Below are positions 22,865 through 33,345 of a DNA stretch of 64,000 nucleotides, piece after piece. The stretch covers positions 2,294,001-2,358,000 of the forward strand of contig OY294069.1 of the NCBI GenBank assembly GCA_958510875.1, written 5' to 3'. The DNA is from Endomychus coccineus (lineage: Eukaryota; Arthropoda; Insecta; Coleoptera; Endomychidae). Below the pieces are notes generated by a model. The model was not told where the DNA came from. It ran no database searches and saw only the letters and a list, made by a program, of their open reading frames with translations. Numbering within the stretch: position 1 is the stretch's first letter; every line of letters starts with the position of its first letter. Position numbers and translations under genes: made by a program.

Positions 22865-23740
22865 TACATTATTACCACATGAAAGGAAAACCTATAATGT
22901 TCGAAGAACATCTTGCGAGCCAGAGGTATAAGGTTGGGAGAAGATATAGGCATTGGAATTTTCTTTGAATGTTTGGAAGTTATAGGCATGACGGAAAAAA
23001 GGGTTTCACAACTTCGTCGGCATTTACCGGGCCTGACAATGAAGTGGTGACTAGATTAATCTCGTCCACTTTTCTACGAGGTTTTTGTGGTTTCCGAAAT
23101 GGATCTCACCTGATTGCCCCATGAGATACCTAGCATAGATATGGAGGAATTCATAGAAATAGTTGTTTCTGACATCATCATAATGGGGATTGTGGGATCC
23201 GCTTTCCTGGAGAAAATATTTGGTTCCATTAAATTCTACTAGATCCCCATTTAAAAATCATTGCCAGATCCTCATCAGTTGTATCGACCTATCCTCTTTG
23301 GCTTCATTGGATGGTAAAGGGCGAAATATACCATCATCTACAAAGTTGTGGACGAAACAGGAGGCCACTTCCATCAGATCGTTGATATGAAGCAGAGACA
23401 AAGTGGGTGCCAAGACAGAGCCATGTGGATCACAAGCATTGATAGTCTTTGTATCGGACGGACCCCGTCAACCACCACTGGGTGTGATCTATCTGAGAAA
23501 AAATTCGATAGTAAACGGTAAAGCCTGGGCGGCAAACCATATGAAGAAGGTATCTAAAAAGGCCTTGGTGTCAGATTCGATCGAATGAGATTTCCAATGT
23601 CACAGCTAGATATTCCCTATATTTTTCGAAGTATGTCTGCCATACATGTGTTACGCAGGCAAGTCTCTTTTAGATCTCTGCTGACGAAAGTCATATTGCC
23701 GGTCATTCGCGATTTTAGAGCTCTCTAGGTATTGCATGAG
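22865..23740 (-). mobile_element. Family A non-LTR, scrambled copy
   Basis: Minus-strand landmarks from 5' to 3': LESSKIANDRQYDFRQQRS (23735-23670), a KHMYGRHTSKNIGN-like stretch, KPYEVCRPGFTVY... and, around 23420, a VPQG-region remnant; then the S-R-K-A-D-P region near 23200 and the tail with VRSISETTKTS and MFFEHYRFSFHV (23110-22870). Order follows family A, but with deletions and many stops. Ends at the common ACCTATAATG-type tail. Confidence 0.68.
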
Positions 23741-23769
23741 CTAGAAACTAACATAGACTTCAATAATCC

Positions 23770-23945
23770 TCCCTTAAAGAGTTCTTCTCAAGTCATCCAT
23801 TGTATAAGTCAGAATATAGTAGATTTTCTAGCAACAAATTCCCTCATACAAGTTCGTTCCATTGATTCCAAAGATAATCAACGGTATTCAGATTCGAGTT
23901 TCTTGCTGGCTATATGCTCAATATTAGCATCGCATTATTATAAAA
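23770..23945 (-). pseudogene. Tc1-like transposase fragment 2
   Basis: Minus strand reads PARNSNLNTVDYLWNQWNEL, matching the PARSPDLNPIEHLWDQL block of Tc1-like transposases, with the catalytic Asp again replaced by Asn. It abuts the family A copy. Related to, but not identical with, the fragment at 22590-22720. Confidence 0.62.
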
Positions 23946-25175
23946 TTAAAATGGAATGGTTCGAGGGAATAATTTGTGTTGTATTCAGAATTCTCAATTG
24001 AACTGAAAAGAATGAATGAAAGAAAGAAAAAAGAGAGGTAGATCCAGTATCATCAAAACCTGGTATCAGTTTCATAAGAATGATTAAATTATTACTTATT
24101 ATGGTTAGATATAGACTACTCATGTGCCCGATGTTTATTCATTGGAAGGAATCGGTTCGACTGTACAAACAATGAGCAAAGTGTCCTGGAACCGAACATA
24201 ATAGAGGTAGCATCAGGGAAATGTATATGAGCTTTGTTGAAGCAAGACACATATGCAAGCAACACCGACTAGATATTGAGGGTATTTGCATAAATGTGCA
24301 GTAATGGTGAATTTGAATAGGTAGGTGAATGATTGAGGTATTCTAACACAGTATGGGCATGTCCATCTAGCCATCGGATTAACGACTGACAGAGACAGAC
24401 GAGAATCCTACCGTTTTAATCACGCAGATAATATGAGACGTATCACGGTATACAACCTGGAAGGATTCGATTAATTGAGTTTCGGACATCACATGTTTTG
24501 CCTTCCGACTATTTTCTACGACGAGGCTTCAAGTCACCACAAGGGATCTGATAGAATACGTAATCTACACAGAGCATGTGACAAAACGTACATTGGTCTG
24601 TTATCTAGATATATTTACATTTACGAGGTGCACGTTCAATAAGATTATTTCCAAATATTCTTATTTTGATTGATAGACAAACCGACCCTCGGAACGTAAC
24701 AAAGCAGAGCCAGACTATAAATCATAATTTTGCCTGGATTACCTATGCAAATAGATAAACGCTATTCTCATCCATGTCTTGAAGCACTTCCCAGAGATAT
24801 CACTGAAAAAGATCTACCATCATCTGTAGCTGTAGTTTTTCACTCAAAAAAGAACAAACGACTCATCTATCCGCAGAATTTTTCACCCATTTCGAAATAT
24901 ATCCTTTATTTATTTCTCCATTCATTTATTTACACTGGCCCAACAGAATCTAATTTCCTTATCATGCATTTTCCATTTTTAATGGGTAGTTATTATTATT
25001 AACCATCGCGAAAGATCGTAAGAGCATCCTATCTAAGATGCTTTTGATACGAGCAAAAAGTTTCGAACTTCAGCATGAACAAGGCATTCGCAGAGAACAT
25101 CAAGTTGAATGTCATTTATAAAGACTCCTAGTCAGTATAACTCATATACTGAGTGGTGTTCAAGAAATATACCTA
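23946..25175. other. No gene recognised
   Basis: A 90-residue open stretch (24730-25002) includes VVFHSKKNKRLIYPQNFSPI, which faintly resembles the VVPIFKKNxxxxPxNYRPIS block of non-LTR RTs, but nothing else around it supports this. Otherwise empty. Confidence 0.4.
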
Positions 25176-25179
25176 ATAA

Positions 25180-25555
25180 CTTGGTTTTCTAGCTTCTTTA
25201 ACCTCTCTAGAACATCATAGAAGGGTGGGAGATCTCTCCCATTTCTACAGCTATTTCTACAGTCGGTATTCATCCGGAACTTCGTATTTTATTCCACCAT
25301 GAGACAGGCGGACTTGATAAGTTGAAGCTAGACACCCCTACGTTGTCTAGCTCGAGACATGCCTAACTTCTTCCTACCAGAATACATTTTTCCATCGAAC
25401 AGCGAATTTGTATAACTCTTTGCCTAGCGAGGTCTTACCTTATGCCTACAACCTCCAAACCTTCAAGGAAAATTCGAATGTCTATCTCCTATCCTAACTA
25501 GCACGATGTTCTTTGAACATTATATGTCTTCCTCTCGTGTAGTGGTATAGAAAAA
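25180..25555 (+). mobile_element. Family A non-LTR, C-terminal tail
   Basis: Plus-strand frames read GGRSLPFLQLFLQSVFIRNF, MPNFFLPEYIFPSNSEFV and PYAYNLQTFKENSNVYLL followed by ARCSLNIICLPLV, the family A C-terminus. The last 120 bp match the reverse complements of 19995-20110 and 22870-22990. Stops and frameshifts show it is dead. Confidence 0.75.
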
Positions 25556-26260
25556 AATGAGAGATGGAGGCGAAACGATATAAGCACTGAGAGGAAGTTT
25601 ACCTACATAATATGAGATAACTGTTTGAGAAAAACTGACGAATAGTCGATTAGGTTCAAGATTCGAACTTTCCTTGGCTATAAGATCCAAGTTTTATAAA
25701 ATCAATTTGATGGAAATGGAATAAAGAAGGTTAATTAGACGAAGAAGAGAACTGCGAATATCATCGATTCCTTCACTCGAACACGCTTCTCATTATCGTT
25801 TTTACGTTACAAAAATTATTATGGTAGTTTTAATGGCATTTGCCGGTCCGGTTAGTTCTGAAGGCACGACGAGATATTAAAGATTTGGTGGTGTTGTAGG
25901 GTTGACAGCTGCAGTGACATTGTCGTCGCACACAGACACACAAATCTCCGCGCGAGGACCGTTTCATTGTTTCCCAGTTTTAATTTAAAACAAAACCGAT
26001 TTTGACATATTTACGAGGCACGCCTGGACTACATCTCTCGACTCTCTTCAGATCTCGCTCGGTTTTGACGTTCATCGGCATCTGATGTCATTTAATTACT
26101 CCCATTATACGGAAATAACTCTTCTTTGTGTATTGTTTCTAATGTAACAGTTAGTTGGTGGTTAGGTTTGGTTGTTCGTCATGGTCTTTGACATGTTTTA
26201 ATTGATGTCTGTTTCATTTCACCGATTCGGATCAAACTACATTCAATTACATTTTTGTGT
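25556..26260. other. No gene recognised
   Basis: No domain or RNA gene. The part 25840-26060 is somewhat richer in CpG and G/C than its flanks but lacks other gene signs. Confidence 0.45.
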
Positions 26261-26261
26261 A

Positions 26262-26470
26262 TTATATATAAAAATTCTCGGGAAATAGGTCACAATAACA
26301 CTTTGTTTTAACTATTCGTCTTTACGTACGTTTCGGTCTCACGACCATCATCAGAAGACTCACTATGTCTAAAAAGGGGGTTTATTAAAACTAATTATAG
26401 CACAAGCGTCCAAATCGCACAATTAAACTTCAATTAAAAGAGCCCACGCCGTCGAAACGAACAGAACCAC
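26262..26470 (-). mobile_element. H1 block (P2-associated terminal repeat)
   Basis: About 200 bp that match 46084-46330 almost throughout: minus strand CGTTTCGACGGCGTGGGC, the AAACCCCCTTTTTAGACATAG region, the hammerhead-like core and the end ACCTATTTCCCGAGAATTTT. In 46116-46316 the matching frame is open through the core as SSDNGRETETYVK. A non-coding or terminal-repeat unit of a Penelope-like family is the likely source. Confidence 0.65.
26318..26359 (-). ncRNA. Hammerhead-ribozyme-like motif H1, copy 2 (best)
   Basis: Minus strand. Helix I GUCUU (26359-26355) pairs perfectly with AAGAC (26322-26318). CUGAUGA is at 26354-26348, one extra U at 26347, stem II GGUC/GACC closes a GUGA loop (26346-26335), GAAA is at 26334-26331, and stem III pairs A26331-U26324 and C26330-G26325 around the loop GUAC. 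The base at the cleavage position is A26323. All three helices form, and the strand order is type I as in minimal hammerheads reported from PLEs. The additional U before stem II is not canonical. Confidence 0.65.
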
Positions 26471-26935
26471 GAATAATCGAATTGTATCGTCAGAATTAAT
26501 GTATAAAAAATTATTTTTTTGTAGTAAGAATCCGCTATTCAGTAATATTATTAAAATATATGAGTGCATATTGATTGGTATTCTCACAACAAATGAGAAG
26601 AACGAAGTTATTTGTCAAGTATCTACTTTCGAAACCAGATGTGTAGGATTTATGACAAGGCCCTTAAGAACGGTTTCAGACCTGTACTGGGAAATAACTA
26701 CTAGGAATTCTTCCTAAAAACATTTTCTACACTTATAAAGACGTATGTAAGAATTTGCAAGAGATTATTTAATCAAATTAGTATAAATATGTATGTTTTG
26801 TGTATGTGGAATCCTCGTCCAGGGTTATGAGTCAAGTTTAGACGACGATTCATGTCGAAGCCCTGCATTCTGGTTATCTCCAATATAATATAACGTTTTG
26901 AATCAGTAATATTCCAAGAGCCTGCAAAATAAGTC
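26471..26935. other. No gene recognised
   Basis: A 72-residue open stretch at 26499-26717 has no recognisable motif. No repeats seen. Confidence 0.45.
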
Positions 26936-27600
26936 AGAATAGAATAGAATAATTTATTCATGATAAACACCAAGTATTGGCTCACATTCGTCAACATAAA
27001 CAAAGAAAAAAAAATCGAATTATGAGAGAACAAAGAAGAATTGAAACTTAATACTACTACTATCAGCACTGAAAATCTAAAAAGTCGTTAAAAGTATAAA
27101 AACAATGTTCAGTAAGAAAATTTGTAATAATCCTTGGAAAATTGTAGAGTGGGGAGCTCTCTAATCAGTAGTGGTAGTTCATTGAATAAAGTTGAACCCC
27201 AGTAATTAACGCTATTTCTGCTACGTTTTATGCGGTGATAATTATTGTGTAAACTATATTTCGCTCTAATGTTGACACAGTGCATATCACATCGAGTTGA
27301 ATATTCGTTAATATGTGTTTTAACATATATTAGACAATGTTGAATGTAAATGCAAGGGAGAGACAGAACTTTTAGTACCTTAAAGGCATGTTTACAGTCT
27401 TGTCGGTAAGGTAGGTTTTTTATAAGTCCAATTGCTTCACGCTGAATCTTGAAAACATGAGACATATACGCTGAGTGACCCCAGATTAAAATGCCACAAC
27501 TAATTTTCGAGTGTATTACACCAAAATAAGTTGTGAGCATTACATTAACAGATACAATTTTGTTTAAGTTTCTTAGCACTCAAATTCCTTTACCAACTGA
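26936..27600 (-). mobile_element. Jockey-like non-LTR pol, C-terminus and 3' tail
   Basis: Minus-strand frame 27579-27109 reads YFGVIHSKISCGILIWGHSA, KIQREAIGLIKNLPYRQDC, LPCIYIQHCLIYVKTH and NYWGSTLFNELPLLIRELP, the post-RT region common in insect Jockey elements. It runs into a 3' UTR that ends near 26940 with ATGAATAAATTATTC and repeats of TCTAT, the usual Jockey-type tail. 5'-truncated, as expected for target-primed insertion. The coding part is open for 156 codons, so the copy is fairly young. Confidence 0.85.
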
Positions 27601-27974
27601 CAATGATATCCAATTTGTAGGTGATTTTTTTTGCGATTGCAATAACCTATCCAAAATCCGAAGATCCAGTTGAAAATCCCCAAACATAATCTTCGTTGCA
27701 TATTTTTTCCTAAAATAGACGAATCAATGACTAGGAAAGGTAGAGCAACCACAATACGTCTTTTATCAATTGCTCGAAAATATGCAGGGATGTTCCTCAG
27801 TGTTATATTTTGTGACCTCATCTATATATTTTGTATACCAATGACTTATATGATTACCTTGGAAAAACAGAACAATGTGATGACGATGCTCCTACAACGC
27901 TTTCAGAAGCGTCTGCTGCAAATTCGCAACAGAAGTATTCAATACTATAAATTAAAACAGAATATGTTGGAGCC

Positions 27975-28215
27975 AAAAATATATGCAATGAAACGATAAA
28001 TGCTTCGAAAGAGGCATATGATGCCCAAATTAGATCAAAGTTTATCAAATGCTTGAATGAGTCCCGTTCGTTTTGGTCTTTCGCCTAAGCAATTTGGAGA
28101 AATTTCCCTTTCAGTTCATTTCCTCCCCCCTTAACCAAAGATGATAGCATACTGGATATTACACCGCAAGAAAAAACTAACCTAGAATTTTTGCAGCAAT
28201 TTCCACTTTGGGTTC
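27975..28215 (+). mobile_element. Family A non-LTR fragment, segment upstream of RT
   Basis: Plus strand matches 5840-6100: AMKR*MLRKRHMMPKLDQS in one frame and TINASKEAYDAQIRSKFIKC then LNESRSFWSFA in another. It covers the pre-RT region through the PPLTKDDSI-like and QQFPLWVHK parts. Stops are present. No RT follows; the copy is truncated on both sides. Confidence 0.7.
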
Positions 28216-29775
28216 ACAAGGGAAGAACTTGCAACTGATAGCTAAATTACACACACCAGTTTATCCGGCTCAAGCAGTAGTTCCTTTCCTACTACTAGTT
28301 TTAATTATGAATTTATATATGGTCCAATTTGTGTTACATTTTATTTATATTGTTATTGTAACTTATCTTAAATTGTACTATCCATGAATCGTTATACATC
28401 TTCTCTTAGGTACCATAATAAATATCAATGTATCTCTCTAATCCAATGAACAAGACTATATCATCGTAAATATACCCAAAGAATGAAGCTTTTTGAAATA
28501 GATTAACGTCATATAATGAAGAATGTTGAAACTTCTATAAAGAACGCCAAGGCTCCATTTATTAAACCTGAGTTTGTTTATTAACTGAGCTAACAAAGTT
28601 GAAATTAGCATTAAATTGCCATTCATCAGTCAGACATGAAGTTATCAGTAAATAAGTCCTCACCCCTCCGAAACCCTGTAATGTAAAACCTACCCTTCAT
28701 TAGCATGATTTATTGCGCATAAAACGACCCATTATAACTTTGCAAATATACTGTTAGTCTGACGATGAAACGATGTACCAACCTTTTTTCCGCAAATATA
28801 GAGATAATATATATCCCGACCGATATCTCATGTTCCAGTTGTGTTGTAAATGTCAAAACTTATGCAGGTCGACGTTTTTTGAATTGTTTATTTGTTTGTC
28901 TGTTTTCTCGTATTGGTTGAAGTGTATCCAATTTTTATTACATCTGTACAATTAAGTACGCCATAAATCAAAAGAGGTTCATAAGTCTAGGTAGAAGCGA
29001 ATTTCGGTGAAAAATTCAAACTTAAATAAGTGAAGATAACATGACGTATAATTTTCAACATGGTATGTGTCTCTAAGTGTTCGAAATGTGAAAATTCATT
29101 TTACAATAAACTAATCTCTCTCTGAACACATTTGCAGTAAAAATAAACGACTTATGATGTCTGATATATTATTAGAAAGTTTATTGCAGCTGTCTTCCTC
29201 AAAACTGTCATTTAAAAGTGGAGTTTTCAAGACGATCCGTACATTATTTTAAATATTACTCTTTTTCCTATTATAGCTTTACATGAGTTGCTCTCCCTAT
29301 TCCTAAAGCAATTTTAATAAAAATAAAACGACAACGAAAGCGATTTTATGTTACCCTAGAGAGAAATGCTTTTCTTAGACGTAATTTTAAATTAACAATG
29401 CTTTAAGAACGAAGCTCGTCTTGAAGTGCAGCCTGCCAGAAAATACACAACCTCTAAATTACGATATTTCACATGATTTCTTCAGGATAATGAAATTTGG
29501 GAATCGCTAAAACTTGTTGCAATCATGTTATAAATTTGTTTTTCCAAACAATGGTTATCAATAAATTAAATCGGCTATTAAGAGGGTGGAAGGAGGCATA
29601 CAAGGAGTGGCGTGGTGTGGGGCAGGGGGGCGGGGGCTGAGCTCACAAGATTGGAGACTTCACATAAAAAAATGTACAGCTGTTTGAAACTCTTTGGCAG
29701 GTGAAAGAATTTAAAGAGTGTGATTCTAGATTGAATAGGATGAAAGTTATATTATCTTTGCAGCAATGAGGAATT
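28216..29775. other. No gene; one G-rich tract
   Basis: AT-rich, without recognisable coding. A G-rich strand lies at 29584-29640 (GTGTGGGGCAGGGGGGCGGG and neighbours), exceptional for this composition and potentially able to fold as a quadruplex. Confidence 0.5.
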
Positions 29776-31110
29776 CAATTTTAACAATGTAAATTTCAGC
29801 AGCTAAGACAATTTCTAAATATCGATTTCTGTGGAATGTTATGTGGAGTAAGTATAAAAGAAATGATATTCTGGTCAACCTCAATGAATTGGTTGTGAGT
29901 TATAGAATAAGCAGCATTCTAAATTCTGGTCATCTCCTACTTTATAACATCAATAAAATTATGTCTCAGAAGAACAATACACTTATAATCCATATAAGTG
30001 ATGTTCTAAGCACCTGCAGAATAAATTCCAGCAATACGTATTTTTGAATTTTGACGAATTTCGTAAGGGGTAAGTACGGAAAAAATCTGATTTTGGTCAA
30101 CCTTACTGTATTGGATGAAAGTGCATTATAATACGTCTTCAATGAGGAAGAATTCGATACCAACGTTAGTTTTGACCTTATATAACTCCTAATCGTGTTA
30201 CAGCATGTCGAGATTCTGAATTCTGGTCATCTCCTAGTTTATAATACCAATAAAATCATGTTCCATAAGAAGAAAACACTTAAAATTTGTATTAGTAATT
30301 TTCTAATCACCTGCAGAATAAATTTCAGCAATTGTAAATTTTTTCTAAAATTTTCGAATATCGACGTATTTCCTAAGGGGTAAGTAAGTATGGAAAAAAT
30401 GTGATTTTGGTCAACCTCATTGGACTGGATGAAAGTGCGTTATAATACGTCTTCAATGATGAGGAATTCGATACCACCGTTAGTTTTAACCTTAGATGAT
30501 GCCTAACCGTGTTACAGTATGTCGAGATTCTGAATTCTGGTCATCTCCTAGCTTATGACCTCAGTAAAATCATGTTCCATAAGAAGAAAACACTTAAAAT
30601 TTGTATTAGTAATGTTCTAATCACCTGCAGAATAAATTTCAGCAATTGTAAATTTTTTCTAAAATTTTCGAATATCGACGTATTTCCTAAGGGGTAAGTA
30701 AGTATGGAAAAAATGTGATTTTGGTCAACCTCATTGGACTGGATGAAAGTGCGTTATAATACGTCTTCAATGATGAGGAATTCGATACCACCGTTAGTTT
30801 TAACCTTAGATGATGCCTAACCGTGTTACAGTATGTCGAGATTCTGAATTCTGGTCATCTCCTAGCTTATGACCTCAGTAAAATCATGTTCCATAAGAAG
30901 AAAACACTTAAAATTTGTATTAGTAATGTCCTAATCACCTGCAGAATAAATGCAGCAATTACAGCATGTCGAGATTCTGAATTCTGGTCATCTCCTAGCT
31001 TATAGCCCCAATAAAATCATGTCATTGAAGAGCAATACGCCTGAGATTCATATTAATAATGTTCTAAGCACCACCTGCAGAATAAATTCCAGAAATTATA
31101 ATATAATATG
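29776..31110. repeat. S314 satellite array
   Basis: Landmark GGTCATCTCC occurs at 29929, 30225, 30539, 30853 and 30986. The middle spacings are exactly 314 bp and the first is 296. Units starting 30195 and 30509 differ at only a few positions; the unit from 30823 is cut at about 30957, where a new unit begins out of register (133 bp), and the array decays by 31110. Each full unit holds TAAGGGGTAAGTAAGTATGG, ATGAGGAATTCGATACCACC and CACCTGCAGAATAAATT. Monomers also occur at 3.3-3.9 kb and 13.2-13.5 kb. Confidence 0.9.
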
Positions 31111-31137
31111 AGACCCTGAATGATTTTGAGGAATAAT

Positions 31138-31258
31138 AATAAGTTATTCTTAATGAACTATAAAAGAATTCACACTGTGAATATATTATAACTATTGATA
31201 AGAAATAATCATCCTAATCTACGAAAATAACTATTAAAGTACTGAGGACCTTGAGTTT
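31138..31258 (-). repeat. H2 block, inverted arm
   Basis: Minus strand reads AGGTCCTCAGTACTTTAATA, then GATGATTATTTCTTATC and CACAGTGTGAATTCTTTTAT, the downstream half of H2. It faces the plus-strand H2 copy that begins at 31259, so the two are head to head about a centre near 31258. Confidence 0.65.
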
Positions 31259-31375
31259 AAATTGAGTTTACTCTGATGATGCCTACTTGGTAGCCGAAAG
31301 GTCCTCAATTATTTAACAGTATTTTTAGTTGATAAGGGTGATTATTTCTTATCATAATCTCATTTTTAACTCGAA
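31259..31375 (+). repeat. H2 block with the most complete hammerhead-like core
   Basis: Contains the core described separately, then AACAGTATTTTTAGTTGATA and AGGGTGATTATTTCTTATC. With the inverted arm at 31138-31258 it forms an imperfect palindrome of about 230 bp. Confidence 0.65.
31268..31312 (+). ncRNA. Hammerhead-like motif H2, best copy
   Basis: CTGATGA at 31273-31279, one extra T, stem II GCCTAC/GTAGCC with TTG loop (31281-31295, one C-C mismatch here, none in the 16.9-kb copy), GAAA at 31296-31299, and a possible two-pair stem III (A31299-T31305, G31300-C31304) followed by C as the cleavage-position base. Helix I is poor in this copy. In a consensus of the H2 copies TACT before the box can pair with AGTA after it. 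It shares the extra U with H1. Probably a decayed or divergent relative; activity is doubtful. Confidence 0.4.
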
Positions 31376-32385
31376 ACGCATGTCGTAATTCCACATAATT
31401 TTTATTAAAATGAATAAAAATCATGTTCATTGAATATTTGAGTAATTGATAATTGAGAATGAAATTTCCTTTGTTGTTTTAGTTTTGGAGAATGATTATC
31501 TAAGGTGTTTGCTGTGGTGTGCAACGATCTAGCGTTTGGACTTCTCTATTAGGGGCATTTTTCCTAGGGCTGTCGACAAAATACTAGACCGGTTTTTTAT
31601 AAAATTTAACCTGTTATGAAATAGCCGTTTCCATAACCTGGTAGAATGATGGCCGGTTATCTTGACCGGTTGAGAAACCCGGTCCTCATAACCGCTTATT
31701 ATAATCGATGGTTTTGATAATCCGTTATGAAAATCAGCGTAACTAAAAAAATTGAGAAATATTTAATGAATGACATTAATAAGAAGAATGAATGAGAAAA
31801 TCTATAACAAGGCCGGGAGGGGGTCAAAAATGATGGACTCTGTACGACGTAATTATTTATGAATGGTCCTCAAGTAAATCCTATACTTACGAACAATGGG
31901 CTGGTATTTGTTTATTATCCGTTAAATTTATCACGACAACGTTATAGTTCATGCAAGAATTATTCAAATGAACGGTAACGTGCCCGCAATAAATAAATTT
32001 GTAAATAAAATAAGTGTAGAGACCTAAATAGGTGAGTAATGTTAAGTAATTCATTCATATTTATAAAACAAAACGGCACTTATAGCACTCCGGTATGTTC
32101 GAAAGACCGTGCGAAAATATGAATGACATATTTTAACTTATGATATTTGCATAGACACACCTTTATATTGTTTTATTATGTAGTTTGAACGTATATCCTG
32201 CATTTTAATCGTACTATACCACGTAATACAGTTATTCGTAATTGGTAATTCATACTTTTTTCTATTCCGTGAAAAAAAAATTAATAATATATTATTATAT
32301 TAGATAGTTCGACTGTTACTTGATGAAAATGTTAATGATGGTCAAAAACTCAACGAGTGACAGATTGTACAACATTTATCAACAA
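31376..32385. other. No gene; cluster of ACCGGTT motifs
   Basis: From about 31555 to 31745 the motif ACCGGTT or its complement AACCGGT, with variants, recurs in both orientations after TAGGGCTGTCGAC. This is like the subterminal region of hAT-type DNA transposons, but no transposase or opposite end is seen. The rest is AT-rich and unremarkable. Confidence 0.4.
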
Positions 32386-32389
32386 AACT

Positions 32390-33160
32390 CGACATTTGTT
32401 TCGCCCACACCTCCGTGTCTTCATCAAAAGTTTCCCATAAGCTTACTGACAATTAAACCATCAATTTTAAGTGGTATAAATAAACATCAAAAACATTTGT
32501 CTTTGAATCCTACAAATTGACAAGAAATCACAGAAATTGTGAATGCGCTTAAAAACAAAAATTGTGCAGGAGATGAATCCATACACATTAAACAAATTAA
32601 ATATGTGGTAAATCAAATTAAAAATCCATTAGAATACATTATCAATCTTGTGTTTATCACCGGCATTTATCCAAAAAAACTTAAAACTGATGAAATCAGA
32701 GCTATACATAAAACATCATTTCTAATGCACAACATGGATTTAGGAAAAGCGTATCAACAATTAACGCCATTTACCCTACACTTTGTAGAATAATTGAATC
32801 ATCGACTGAAAAATAACTCAACTGATGTGCCTACACTTGTCGAAAGCCTTCGATAGGGTTCATCATAGCATTATGTTGACGGAATCAGAACAGATGGGTG
32901 TTAGAAGCTTAGCCCTCACATTATTCGAATCGTATCTTCCAAATAGAAGTCAGTGCGTAGTAGAATATGATATTTACGGCCAAAGAATCGTCAACATGTG
33001 CAGTGACAAAAGGAATTCCGCAAGGCTCAGCCTTAGGTCCACTTTTGTATATTGTATACACAAACGACCTACCAGCATATTTAGAGGAATTCATCATCAT
33101 GTTTGCAGATGACATATCTTCTGTCACTCAAGAGAACTCTGAAATTGAGATTTGAATTAC
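32390..33160 (+). mobile_element. Jockey-like non-LTR RT relic
   Basis: Plus-strand pieces: LKNKNCAGDESIHIKQIKYV (pre-RT GxDxI region), SGIYPKKLK-like text TGIYPKKLKTDEIRAIHK, MDLGKAYQQLTP, CLHLSKAFDRVHHSIMLTES (block around the first Asp), then in another frame VTKGIPQGSALGPLLYIVYT and MFADDISSV (YADD as FADD). At least three frameshifts. The same family lies on the minus strand at 63400-63990. A mariner remnant follows at 33187. Confidence 0.83.
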
Positions 33161-33186
33161 CTCAAATAATAAGATAAATTCGAAAA

Positions 33187-33345
33187 TTGGTGAACCGAAA
33201 TCATATTACTTGGAAGGGATCGAAAAATTAGAAAAACGTTGGACGAAGTGTATCGAACTACACAAGGATTATGTTGAGAAATAAAGTAAGTTATGATCAA
33301 ATGAATCATTTTTGTTTCATTTTGCTCTCATAAGTAAAAGCCAAT
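33187..33345 (+). pseudogene. Mariner transposase 3' remnant
   Basis: Reads EPKSYYLEGIEKLEKRWTKC then IELHKDYVEK and a stop, the extreme C-terminus of mariner transposase, followed by a 3' UTR with CAAATGAATCATTTTTGTTT, as at 22370-22405. It is truncated at its 5' side and joined to an RT relic. Confidence 0.82.

Noticed and set aside
24730..25002. Possible RT fragment (VVFHSKKN and PQNFSPIS)
   Set aside because: Only one weak block matches; no other RT motif within the expected distance on either strand.
27573..27999. Overlapping open frames on both strands (82 and 109 codons)
   Set aside because: The 3' part of the plus frame is simply family A sequence in the wrong frame; the rest has no motif.
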